From Membranipora membranacea (Eukaryota > Bryozoa > Gymnolaemata > Cheilostomatida > Membraniporidae), in NCBI GenBank assembly GCA_914767715.1, contig OU612067.1, positions 17,117,001 to 17,181,000 of the forward strand: a stretch of DNA of 64,000 nt, given 5' to 3'. Position numbers and translations under genes: made by a program. Below are positions 14,301 through 24,657 of this stretch, in pieces (position 1 is the first letter of the stretch; the number at the start of each line of letters is the position of its first letter). Below the pieces are notes generated by a model. It saw nothing but the letters and a program-made list of their open reading frames with translations, was not told where the DNA came from and did no database searches.

Positions 14301-17300
14301 TTAAATAAGCTCCCTGGGAATAACATTCTTGTCGGACACACATCAGTCATAAGATGAACAAGCACTCACTTTATGAAGTACATTTGTGTTGGGTTTGCTT
14401 CTGAGCGGTCTGGTCAGGACTTAATCGGGCAGATATATGGTCGGAACGAAGAGAAACAATTCGTCTCGGAGAATTCATCAGCTGGTTGGTTGGTGAGGTT
14501 GATCACTTACAGGATGAATATAGTTTTCCATAAACTAATGACAGTGTCCATTCTAGGTTTGTAATGCGTAAACCTTCAGTAAAGAGTTTCACAAGATTTA
14601 GATCGATGATACTGTCTGGTTGATTTGCATCACAGATTTTGATTGTTTCACTTATAGCAACAATTTCTTTATATATCTTGTGACATTGTCGCACTGTCAG
14701 ACTGTCAAACTGTCACACTGTCATAAGCTTATAACAATCACTCAAACCTGTGACATGGTCACAACTGTCACAGCAAAGCGAAATCAGTAGTTAATATTTT
14801 GAATTGGTTACTCAAGATAGGAGATTAGTAGATCAACGAGTTACTGTTTCTCCTTGAGTAGGGTTTGGTAGAGGTTTGAGGGCAGTATGAATGTTCTGAG
14901 TACATATTTTATCGGCAATGTGTGATTCAAGTTATTAGTCACTTTAGTTGAACTGTGAATTGGAGATCAGCCTTTTCAGATAGGTCACACCTCACTCAAA
15001 AGTTTTTTGTCAGTTATCTCCGGCATAAGTTTCCAACCGTTCTGTAGATCAATGTTGACAAGGATTGATTTGATTATTTGTATTAAACATTATTCTGTTA
15101 TTTTACATCTTTATTTTATTGATCCTGAATATAATATGACTTGCATTTGCAGTAGCAAACTTTGAGATAGTGCCTGAGGCAACCATGCCACCTAATGATC
15201 TTTAGACTTCACATTTTACCAGCTTGTGGTGGAATCTTTTTGTCTATTATGTTGTCTAGATCTAGTTAGGGTTATTTTTAAAACCCTAATGGTGTGATTC
15301 AAGAGTTCCTACCATGCCCTTTACTCTGGGGAATCGCCTAAATTCCATGTGTTAGCCTGATGTATATTCTACCATGGTGAACATATTGGCTGATAAAGTT
15401 AGGTATCCAATATGGATGCACAATGTATGGCGATAAAAGTGACCATCTAGAATATATGAGCGTTACAAAATAAGATACGGAAAGGCATTTTTTTCTTTCT
15501 TTGTATTGCTGGTGAAACCGTTGTCATTCGAATAATATCCAATATATATACAAATTGTATACACCCATGATGTTCAGAAGCTTTAAAAAAAATTATGTCA
15601 AATCTTTTCAAATATCTGTCTATCTTTTTTTACAGGTACTTTAGCTTTGTCTGCTGAGAAGAGGCTGATAAAAGATTTGATCGACACATACAGACAGGCG
15701 GGGGTTATCGGACGCCCCGTAAGGAACGCCACAGATTCTATACTAGTCAGTTTTGGTCTGGCTCTTATTCAAATTCTCAATGTGGACGAGAAGAACCAAG
15801 TGCTCACCATCAGCACATGGTCCAGATATGTGAGTGCAAGTCTGGAGCATGTTTTGTTCCTCCTTTTTCTGATGTCATTGATATTAAAGTGTTTGTGAAA
15901 TTGACCATTCTGAGATGGTGAAACTCCGGGAGAAAAGCCGAAGTATGCCTAAGCGCCAATGTTGTCGAAGCAAGCTGATTGGTAAACTTTGCCCAATCAC
16001 GTTGTTAGACTCAGAACCACCACTCATTCATGATCACCAGAGGCAGCATGAATAGGACTTACAATTAACCAATTGTATCACAGGCTATCAATGACACCAA
16101 AGTCAAAGGGCAGACAACTAGGAAATCATCAACCAAGATTTTTATTCTGATAAAAATGGTAATTGAGTGTTTCTGTCTGAGTAACTCATAAAAATCTAAC
16201 AAGAGGGTGTAGGGTCAATCCGAAACTCAGGGCCTTCATCCCATCCTAGTTAGTAATTTCATATCTATACTTGCAGAAGTATGATATTCTGATCAATTCG
16301 AAGTTGTATTGAAATTTATATCTACTATTCTGAGTTGTTCATTAGAATAATTTGATTTTATATCGTTGGTGGCCTTACGTCTGTCTACGATGTAGCAAAG
16401 TGGCTATTTTAGACGTATGTATCAATAAAATTCTCGTGTCTACAAAGTTGACCTGATAACTGAATCAAAATATTGGACAATCTAATTTTCATGTGTTATT
16501 ATCCAACTTGATTTAGAGTAAAATGGACCAAGGTGCATTGGCAGAGGCATTGGCATTGGCATTGGGCTGTTTACCGGAGCCCTTATGATTGAAAACTTCT
16601 ATCAAATATCCCATAAAATCATCAATGTGTACACGATCCTCAAATGGGCTTTCAAGGAAGTATGACAGACTATTATAATTGTAGATGATGCGAATCCCAA
16701 TCGTCACTATCCCTCAGATTTCACTCAATTTTGATTATGATTTAAGGCTGGTCCACATTGACCCAGACAGCCATCCAAGATAGCCATCCCAGTCAATGTG
16801 AACATGAAAATTACACAATCCCAGCAATAAAAATGAGTCTGGAACAGGATCTGGAAAGTTTGTGAGGAGGGGCAAATTTTATCGTCATCTAACATAGAAT
16901 ATGGCAATGAAAGTAATTAGTGAAAGGCAGCAGAGATTTTGCAGCAGCGTTTAATCCTTGTGACTACCATACGACTCCTCAATCAATACAAGCATTCTTT
17001 TCACCCACAAAGGAGCACAGCTGTCCGCTATTCATATCATTGATTGGTATCAGGTATATTCTATGATTTTGATAGTCTTCCTAACAAGTTGACAATAAAA
17101 ATAGCAATTCGAGACTCTGATTTGTGACTAGTTATGTAATTCATCCCTCTACAACTGAAACATGAATGACTACGACTGATTCGCCCCGTCAATCATCTCA
17201 GCCGATTGAGTTGAGTGATTGACCATTTTCTGTGAACTGCACCCTGGGGAAAAGCCAAATATGTGCCTTATTACAAATTTCTTATGTGGAATTGCTAGTT

Positions 17301-20300
17301 TTGAAGGATGCTGAGGCAGAGCACCTATTTTTTATAAAGCGCAACTTCTCTCAATATGTGCTATGATTTATTCCTAAATTAAGTAACCGATGAAGTTGTC
17401 CTCACGCATGCCGCATACCCCTGCTAGTTTTTTGTAGCAAGAAGCTCTGTGGTTTTTGTATCTCTAAATATGAGCATGTGTGGAAAACAACATCCCTCGA
17501 TTTCCTGTCTTAGATCATGAATTGAGAAAACTATAGACTCATCACCGACACATATTTTGTTGGCTACAATGGAAGTAACACTAGTTTTGGCATTTCATAA
17601 CGTTTCATGTATCAGAGATGACTCTTTATATACATACCCTAAAGGAGTAAATTATTAGCAGGAGGAAAGTTCACCTTATACACACTTGCTTGAAAAAGTG
17701 TACAGTTATGGCTAGCTTACATTTATTCGCCATCTTTACATTACATTTACATAGGATCTCAACCAGCTGGCCAACAATTTGTGCTAACTAACATTATAGC
17801 GTCTCAAAACTAGCTAAGATAAACCCTAGCTAATATTTTCTCTGCTAGGGTTGCCAATGCCAACAGTATTTTGGAGATGTTCTATATCATAAAATGGTAG
17901 AAAAAGGAAGTGGATAGTTTGGGTGTACCATATAAAAAGTTAGGCCACGCCCACATGCTCAGCAGGAAAGAGCAGACATTAGGAAGGATAGAAATAAATA
18001 TCTTTTTTTTAAGTATGTCTCTTATTGTTTTAGTGGTGGAGGGACTATCTACTAGCCTGGAATGAGACGGAGTACAATGGAGTTACAACAATATCAGTAC
18101 CCGCTAAGGAAATATGGCTACCAGATCTTGTTCTCTATAACTAGTGAGTTTTCTTTTTATTTCCAATTGAAATGCCTCCAACCTACAAAGTATTACCACA
18201 CCTGCCTGTCATAATGAGGTTTTCAGTAGCTCAAACTTGATCCAATTTATCCACCCCCCCCCCCCACAATCCCTTTCTTTCACTATTTTTCAACTCCGAG
18301 TGCAGGCAAATTGGATTATACTTGTTCTAGGTTTTCTGCGGTGAAATGAATTTTGGGCCGATCGAGCAGATTACTATGTTGGCACATCCAAGATGTGGCA
18401 AAGCTAGTATTTTGTATATTTTTGCCACAATCAAAAAACTCTCATATTCAATAAGAAAACTTCATTTTAGTCTCCCAAACTTTTCTGGTCCATTGCATCA
18501 TTGCAGCGACAAAAATAGTTGCATCAGGTGAATAGAATATTGTTAAGTTCACGGGGTATACCATCATGTTTTTCGTTGAGTTTAGCCTGTGATCAGGCAA
18601 TAAACTACAGTCTGAGCATGGAAAGGTGTGTGGTGTGCTATGCTTTTCCGCTGGTCATTTTCGGGATTTGATGTTCACATGTGAAAACTTTGCATGAAGT
18701 GATGACACTTAATTTGGTGACTGTTTTGCCTGTGTATTGGCCCTCATCACCGTGTCATGCATGCTACACAAACAATAAATTTTGTTTTGTGAAAGCCTGT
18801 TTGTCAACAGTCCAAAAAGTTTGCTGACAGTGGCAACAAGAAAGCGCTTTTTTTATCTTTACTGGGTTCTGCTAAAACAGCTTTGGCCTACAAAACCTTT
18901 TGCTCATTGATAACAACAATCGTGTTTGATTCTTTCGGAATGAAATCTATTGATGGATATGACAAGTTTTATTAAGTGAAACATTATTCAGATGATTAAA
19001 TTGACCATCTAGGTGCAATTTTCTTCCAGCGTTTTACATCTGGACATGCAAAATTAATCACTCTTACATTTCACTGATCATAGCCAGAGCGTACCGCTTG
19101 TTACTCGACAGTTATTTGAGCTCGAAAATTATTGATTTGAGAATACAATCTTGCTAATAACTTGTATGTGACAAATAGAGTGACATTTGTATCGTTCAGG
19201 AGATTGATCTTCCTTGCAGCAACATGCACACATGTGTCAATCAAATAAATTGAACAAGATTGCTACTCAACAGAAATTTAATCAAATCTGTAGCCTTTGA
19301 AAAATCAACAATAGAAAACCTTCAGTTTTAAGTGAAGGAAATCAGTGATTTGATTGGTGCTCAATAAGTTAATGGGATTCATTTTTGTTAATGAGTTAAT
19401 GATAGGTGAAAAACATTGTTGTTTGTTCGAAGAGTTTTACTCACATGTTTTTTGACAAGACAACTCCCAGAAAGAAAGCTGATCAAACATTCAATTTCTC
19501 ACCGCGCCAGATGACAATCTCAGAATGTATTGTGTTATTCCTCGGGAGTTTTCAATTTCATAAGGTTTAAAGAACTCAATTACAAAACTGTTTGACATAT
19601 AATTACTAATGGAAATGATCTATTGGTACAGTTTTACCAAAAATAAAATAATTACAGCTTGACACTATTTTTTTATGTTGAGCACCACAATGCATCCCCA
19701 AGACCCAAAATTATCAGGGAATTCACACCTCTAAAATCACCCCAACCCTGATAATTCCAGAAAAGTGCATTATGGAACCCTCTTATCATGCCTGGTGTTT
19801 TACACCCAATTAAAAAGCGGAAAGATTTGCCTTCCAATATTTAAAGCTCAGGCAATAGTGAGCTATGATAACCGCCAAACTTAAGATCAGATAAGATTTA
19901 TTTTGACCCTTATATAAAGTACTAAAATAATGTTTTTTCTTTTCTTACCAGTGCTGATGATCGGTTGGAGGAGAAGCGAGAGGCGATGGCGGTGATTCAG
20001 AGTGACGGATATGTACTGTGGATCCCACCAGCTATTTTTAAATCATCGTGTTCAATCGATATTACAAACTTCCCTTTTGACTCACAGATTTGCCACCTCA
20101 AGTTTGGCATTTGGACATCTGATGGCTTCAAAATAGACCTAGCATTTTATCAGGTATATTTATCTTTTTAACTCGATATGAGACTTCCCAAGATGCCATT
20201 TATAAGAAGTCACCAAGCTATAAACGTTAGCATCGCATACTCTTACTTCTGCTTTGTTTTTTCTTGCAACGTATACACTGTTTTGTGGATCACCTGCGCA

Positions 20301-23300
20301 TCAGTGCCTAACCTAAGTAAAATGTGTTTTCCACTCTCCAAATTGTGAAATTTATAAAAAAAACTCTTTCGCAATTCAACCCTCCGATCTATGTAGTGTG
20401 GCGTACCATCATCACCTTACAATCATAATAGTTTTTGTAGTTTGTATTTCGTGTTTGTAACTTTGTTTATATTTCTACTTGTATATTTATGTTGGTAGGA
20501 TCTTCCAGCGATAGACTTAGCGAATTATGTGGCAAGTAATGAGTGGGATGTGATTGGTCACCCAGCTCGTAGGAATATACTGAGATATCCATGCTGTATA
20601 GAACCATATCCTGATCTAACCTTCACATTGGCTGTCAGGCGACAGGTAAGCTATTAGATTAACATAATTCGGTGTAAGCTTCAAGGTTTAGGTCTATGAA
20701 ATGAATACCCTGACCAGTGTCTTGGCCAACTGATGGGTTGGTTTGATTGGTGAAACAAAGCAAGTGGGTTAAAATCGTCCTACCGTTCTATCTCTGTCGG
20801 AAAGAGAAATAAATGTGCCATACTCGGCGCAAAGTTGCTCTCAGTTTGAAGAATAGCAACATGTGGTGTGTTCAATTGACATGACACGTTTCAGTAATAA
20901 TTACAGCCAGGGCTTTCCTTTGAGATAAAATGTGGTATTTTCCAAAGGATACCATTTATCAAACATCTTTGGTTTCTCTTGTTCAGCAAAGCCTGGATGT
21001 GTAAGAAAATCCTTTTTTAAGCCTTAAATTCTGTGAGCGTCATTGCTAATCACTAGCTTTCCAGGTATCGTGTAAGCATATTGCTCAAGATAAGTTTTTG
21101 GGCCGTGACGTTGATTGTGTGGTTTGGTATCACACACATATACACTGGACTGGACCCTCAGCAAGGGGATGCTGTGGTTAAAATGGCTTGGGCACTTACA
21201 GGCTTAGCTATAATGCGTCAGCATCACCAAGCCTGGGGATCTTACAGTAATAGATGGTTCATGCAACTTAACTTCTCCTGCCCCTATAAGCCACCAATTA
21301 TAACAGATGTTCATGTTATGTAAGCTCCTTCATGGGGTTGCTGCAGAGACTATAGATATTATCTATAGTCTCTGGTTGTTGCATGTAAAGTGGGCGGACA
21401 ACTCTTGTATTACAGGATACCAACACACCAAAGCATTTTAGAGCCATACAGTCAGTAATGCTGTACTTAGCCAAAAATTTAACCAAGAGAAAATTCGAAG
21501 AGCTCTCTCGAGTAAAAATAATCGATTGAATTGTTCCTCTTGCTCAAGTATGATGAGTATGGAATGAAAAGTTTAATTTTAAATGAGTATTATCCAAAAT
21601 AGTTCATGTATAAATGTACTGTAATAATTGAATTATAAATGACAAAGCCCTTCCTCTTTTTGTTGGGAAATCGCCAGTCACAGTTACGTATCTAAATAGC
21701 CTAAGCCTTTGATTTATTGTAGGTGGCGTTTTACAGCTATATACTGATATTACCCTGCGTTCTCTTGTCTCTATTAACCATGGTGCTGTTCTGGCTGCCT
21801 CCGGAGTCACCTGCTAAAATGCAGCTCGGTAAGTTTGATTAAAGCCGCGCTATTAGTTTTTTAATACTTTCAGAAGGCCACTGCCAACAAGGAGTTAGCT
21901 CCTTGCTGTTGGATGGGAAAGGGAACCAATGCCAGTACATAATGAGATATAGTGAAAGTGATACTGAATTAATTTCCCATTAATTCTATAGGTATTTTCA
22001 GGAAAGTACCATCTGACCTCGCATTGGCTCTCCCCCACCAACAGCCAGAATCAATTTAAAACTTTTCAATATTTTGTTGGTTTGGAATTATTTATTACTC
22101 TTGAATATACCTGTGAATAATTTTATTTCTTGATGAGGAGAGTATTATTCAGACTCAAAATTGACTGATCACCATTGCCTAATTCTCCTATTTTATTCAT
22201 GTGGTATCCCACTGGCACTAGAAACTGACCATACAAAAGAGGAATATAAAATAATGATACTTTCCCTGGACTTTTATAACAATGACACACGGATAATGAT
22301 TAGCTCTGGTTTTGAACGATGATCTACCATCCAACAAACATGTATATACATTCATTCGCATTTGTCTCTTGCAGGAATGAACATATTTGTGGCGTTTTTC
22401 TTGCTATTATTACTCTTAACTGAAAATACGCCACCCGCAGCATCTTCCATACCACTCATAGGTAACTGAGGCTATGAAGAGTCAAGGGGAGGCAACCCTA
22501 CAAAAATAAGATTTAGTTGCTCCCACTCTTATCAATTCTGCTTAAGAATGACACGCCATTCCCGCAATTTGATTTTCTTACACTCCTTGTGTCAAGATTA
22601 TGGATCAGTACCTTCTTTATTCTTTCGTATCTTGTCTTACAAAGAATTTGAGTTTGCATGCTAGATATTAATTATTACTGTGCAGGTGCATTTCTTGCCT
22701 CAAATCACATCCCCATAAATTTACAAGCACTGTGCTTGCACATGGAGTAAGACAAGATTATGATGGCACTATGGTAGGATTGCCTTCTCTTAATTCTCAT
22801 ACTAGATGTAGGTTTTGGAATACGAGCTATCATTTCGCTTCCAAGCATTTTTCCTGTATGGTTTGACTTACCTCCCCCTTTATTTTAGTTGGTAGATGTT
22901 TTGTTTTCTTATGATTTTGTAGGCCTTAACATCTATTCTTCATACTTTGTACTCTTGCTAGTTCTAACAGAGTCAACTCCACAAGTTGCAGGCCTCATTC
23001 CATTAATAGGTATGGAGAAAAACTTGAACTTCCCTAAAATAACCATGGTGATTAAAGTAGGATATGATGTAGTAAGCTGATCGCCTTATCCTCTTGACCT
23101 GGACATGGATTTTAATCAAAAGCAACTGTTTAAACCCATGGGGGAAAAGAAAAATAACAATCGCTTTAATCAGACATCTAAACTTGTTTGAAGGACCTGA
23201 GCTTGGCAAACACGAAGAGTGAAGACCCGCAAGAAAAGCATCCCCTCTAAATAAACCTATTTTACACCCTAAATAAAGTCCCATACTTAAGCTCTTTGGC

Positions 23301-24657
23301 AATGTCTGAAAGGAAATCGGGAGTTGCCTTATGTTGAAGAGATGGAGTCAATTATTAACCTCGATTGTGCACCTTCCACTGTTTTTTTGTAGTAACCTGT
23401 AGATTCATTGTCATAGTGTTGTGCCAGTGAAAATTATTCTAGAAATAGATTTAACACTCAACTACTGCCACCATTTTAGCATGTTTCAGAGTCAGTGAGG
23501 TCTGAATCGTTGCAACGTTTAATTTGAGTAAAATAAAATTGCCAGCTAAATAAGATGTGCTTGAGAAGTGTGGAAAAACATTGTTAATTCCTGATTATAT
23601 TTTTCATATTTCTCCCTCACTATCAGCTGTATACTCCTGTGTATATTGTAAAGTTCTGATTCTCTTTGTTTCAGGTGCATACTATTGTTTGAATATGATA
23701 ATGATTACATTATCGACCTTTCTAGCGGTGGTCGTTATTCACCTGTATTTCAGAGGTGATAGGACTAACAGGGTTCCAACATGGCTACGGAAGGTAAGTT
23801 ATGTATTCAAGATATTTACACAGTGGAAATAGATGAAATACTGAATTATTTTTTGATGTATATGTTTATATTAATAATGATGGTGATGATAATTATTTGA
23901 GTTCTTGTATCAGGTGGACTGGGTTGCACAATGCCTGTGAAATATATAACATTCAGAAACAACGGAATACATTTGGATGTTAGAATATATATAAATAAGT
24001 TGCTGGATATCATGGAAAATTTTGTGTGAAGAATAAATTTCAAGTCTGAATTAAAACGATATACGATTCATATTCTGTGATATTGATACTTGACGTTTTT
24101 ATGATCTTGACCAGCCTTTATTTTTGTAATTTCAGACTGTTTTGGTGAGCCTAGCCCGATTAATGTTCATGCTCAACTATGTGCCAAAAGAAAAGGGTGA
24201 AAAAATCTATGAAGCCATCAAGTCAGAAGATCCTAAACTGCAGAAAGAATTCAAGCGCATGAGAATCAAAGAACTAAAATACAATAAATTCCAAATCAAA
24301 GAAGTCACTGGTAACAGTGTCACCAACCATATATGCAGCTGCAAAAGCAACGGCAGCGCACCATACTCCAGCAGAAATGGCGGTGGTAGTTTAGGAAACC
24401 ACAATCTATCAGCGCCCATAACAGAAGTCTCTCCCGATATGTCTCCGCTACATCTACATCAAAACCTGGAGACAGATATTAGAGAGATAAAACGATACCT
24501 CAAAACCATCATATACAAACAGAAGCATAAAGAAATGGTGGACAAAATCAAAGCCGAGTGGCGAGCAGTCGCGCTTGTTTTAGATAGAATGTTTTTCGTA
24601 TTGTACGTTCTTTCAATTATAGTTTCACTCGCGACTATGTTCCCAAGGTCGGCATAG
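8217..24657 (+). CDS. Nicotinic-type Cys-loop acetylcholine receptor alpha subunit, probably anion-selective (multi-exon gene)
   Basis: Pentameric ligand-gated ion channel subunit of the plasma membrane. Coding exons: alternative first exon (8283-8343, 10577-10676 or 11968-12022), then 15636-15829, 18034-18143, 19952-20153, 20499-20645, 21723-21828, M2 exon (22375-22461 or 22923-23009), 23675-23793 and 24136-24657. All junction phases agree, and the product is 513 residues with the 11968 start (numbering used here). Visible features are the Cys-loop C153-C167, the vicinal C219-C220 that defines an alpha subunit, and a complete aromatic box (W80, Y118, W174, Y217, Y224), so acetylcholine binding is expected. 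There are N-glycosylation sequons NAT and NET, four membrane segments and a long M3-M4 loop. P266-A267 at the start of M2 replaces the Gly-Glu of cation channels, as in chloride-conducting Cys-loop receptors. The family is certain; ion selectivity and splicing are inferred. Confidence 0.93.
10514..10676 (+). CDS. Alternative first coding exon 1b, signal peptide (receptor gene)
   Basis: Frame-compatible Met codons lie at 10514 and 10577. The second gives the cleaner signal peptide: MSSFWK followed by the hydrophobic [18 protein letters not shown]. The donor GGAG|GTGAGC after 10676 leaves one codon base, so joining to 15636 keeps the frame and adds Gly. The exon is not homologous to 1a or 1c beyond being a signal peptide, and no acceptor is obvious in front of it, so it may carry its own promoter. 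Confidence 0.6.
11968..12022 (+). CDS. Alternative first coding exon 1c, signal peptide (receptor gene)
   Basis: A 55-nt coding piece: MAELRLHF then [10 protein letters not shown], a compact signal peptide, with donor ACAG|GTATAT after 12022. It leaves one codon base and joins in frame to 15636, giving a 513-residue product. It is the start nearest the common exons. A short upstream reading frame (ATG at 11937, stop at 11973-11975) overlaps this start by 8 nt in another frame and could damp translation if transcription begins upstream of it. Confidence 0.6.
12176..12237. mobile_element. 62-bp foldback element, family C copy 2, with 7-bp target duplication
   Basis: The ends are inverted repeats CTAGCCTTGTCACGC / GCGTGTCAAGGCTAG around a T-run and A-run centre. 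The exact 7-mer CCCGTAC lies immediately left (12169-12175) and right (12238-12244), which is good evidence of insertion. There is no coding capacity, so it must have been mobilised in trans. Confidence 0.75.
15636..20645 (+). CDS. Receptor extracellular ligand-binding domain, exons 2-5
   Basis: Exon 2 (15636-15829) carries the N-terminal helix and the loop D Trp in STWSRY. Exon 3 (18034-18143) starts WWRDY and ends in loop A (LVLYN). Exon 4 (19952-20153) holds the Cys-loop [15 protein letters not shown] and the loop B Trp in FGIWTSDG. Exon 5 (20499-20645) holds loop [12 protein letters not shown]. Splice phases after these exons are 0, 2, 0 and 0. The C-x13-C spacing of the Cys-loop is exact. 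Intron 2 contains a transposon remnant at 17637-17851. Confidence 0.93.
17637..17851. mobile_element. Non-autonomous DNA transposon (MITE) with CCCTAAAGGAG ends, copy 1
   Basis: The left end CCCTAAAGGAGTAAATTATT and the right end CTAGCTAATATTTT..CTAGGG are inverted repeats of each other. Internal words such as CTAACATTA and AAAACTAGCTAA are shared with copies at about 35694-35935 and 61983-62412. It lies inside intron 2 of the receptor gene and has no reading frame. The target duplication is unclear. Confidence 0.6.
21344..21374. mobile_element. 31-bp palindromic micro-element, family A copy 1
   Basis: Perfect 15-bp arms (CAGAGACTATAGATA and its complement) flank one central base. The 7-mers GTTGCTG (21337-21343) and GTTGTTG (21375-21381) lie directly outside and differ at one base, as a target duplication would after decay. 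Copies of the same palindrome sit at 32562 and 41667 in unrelated contexts. Confidence 0.75.
21723..21828 (+). CDS. Receptor exon 6: M1 and the M1-M2 linker with the Pro-Ala anion motif
   Basis: The exon encodes M1 ([18 protein letters not shown]..) and ends [10 protein letters not shown] plus one base of Gly. Aligned without gaps on M2 numbering, Pro falls at -2', Ala at -1' and Lys at 0'. Cation-selective nicotinic subunits usually have Gly-Glu-Lys there; glycine and GABA receptors have Pro-Ala-Arg. The motif lies in this constitutive exon, so both M2 variants inherit it. Confidence 0.9.
21898..22055. repeat. Foldback repeat shared with 47816-47880
   Basis: Left-arm words GGGAACCAATGCCAGTAC mirror the right-arm GTACCATCTGACCTCGCATT. 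The right arm is closely matched at 47816-47880 (ACCCATCTGACCTGGCATT). It lies in the intron between the M1 and M2 exons and has no coding content. Confidence 0.45.
22375..22461 (+). CDS. Receptor exon 7a: M2 pore segment, variant a (Val at 9')
   Basis: An 87-nt exon bounded by TTGCAG and GTAACT, with one codon base shared at each end. It encodes the M2 channel helix: 4' Gly, then [20 protein letters not shown], ending IPLI. On gap-free alignment to alpha7, 9' is Val, 13' Leu and 20' Glu. Exon 7b has the same length and phase, so only one of the two can be used in a normal subunit. Confidence 0.88.
22923..23009 (+). CDS. Receptor exon 7b: M2 pore segment, variant b (Ser at 9')
   Basis: Second 87-nt M2 exon, 461 bp downstream of 7a, with acceptor TTTTGTAG, donor GTATGG and identical phases. 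It encodes 4' Gly then [20 protein letters not shown], ending IPLI. It shares N6', I7', T19', E20' and the PLI end with 7a, but has Tyr 8', Ser 9', Ser 10' and Val 13'. The frame is intact and conserved, which argues against a decayed duplicate. Using both exons would insert a second M2 and probably destroy topology. Confidence 0.85.
23675..23793 (+). CDS. Receptor exon 8: M3
   Basis: The exon starts with the last two bases of a Gly codon followed by [20 protein letters not shown], the M3 helix, then IHLYFRG and the start of the cytoplasmic loop ending VPTWLRK. The donor AAG|GTAAGT is strong and ends in phase 0. Both M2 exons join it in frame. Confidence 0.92.
24136..24657 (+). CDS. Receptor exon 9: cytoplasmic loop, M4 and stop
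   Basis: Last coding exon, 173 residues. A basic stretch after M3 ([16 protein letters not shown]) is followed by a low-complexity Ser/Asn/Gly-rich loop, an amphipathic region before M4 ([18 protein letters not shown]) and M4 ([20 protein letters not shown]), with a short tail ending in the TAG at 24655-24657. A possible poly(A) signal AATAAA lies at 25141-25146. Confidence 0.92.
   Translation, partial: TVLVSLARLMFMLNYVPKEKGEKIYEAIKSEDPKLQKEFKRMRIKELKYNKFQIKEVTGNSVTNHICSCKSNGSAPYSSRNGGGSLGNHNLSAPITEVSPDMSPLHLHQNLETDIREIKRYLKTIIYKQKHKEMVDKIKAEWRAVALVLDRMFFVLYVLSIIVSLATMFPRSA

Noticed and set aside
14081-14308. 75-residue plus-strand frame overlapping a 74-residue minus-strand frame
   Set aside because: The complementary open frames are a chance effect of base composition; no domain or splice connection was found.
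14686-14722. ACTGTCA short tandem repeat considered as a CRISPR-like array
   Set aside because: The units are 8-10 bp and contiguous without spacers, in an animal genome; it is a simple decayed microsatellite.
21081-21323. 80-residue open frame between receptor exons 5 and 6
   Set aside because: It has a hydrophobic start, but it is not similar to M1 or any receptor part and no acceptor or donor fits the flanking phases.
23010-23674. Search for a third M2 exon copy
   Set aside because: No further sequence with the N6'/I7' or TE.TP pattern and proper splice sites was found between exon 7b and exon 8.
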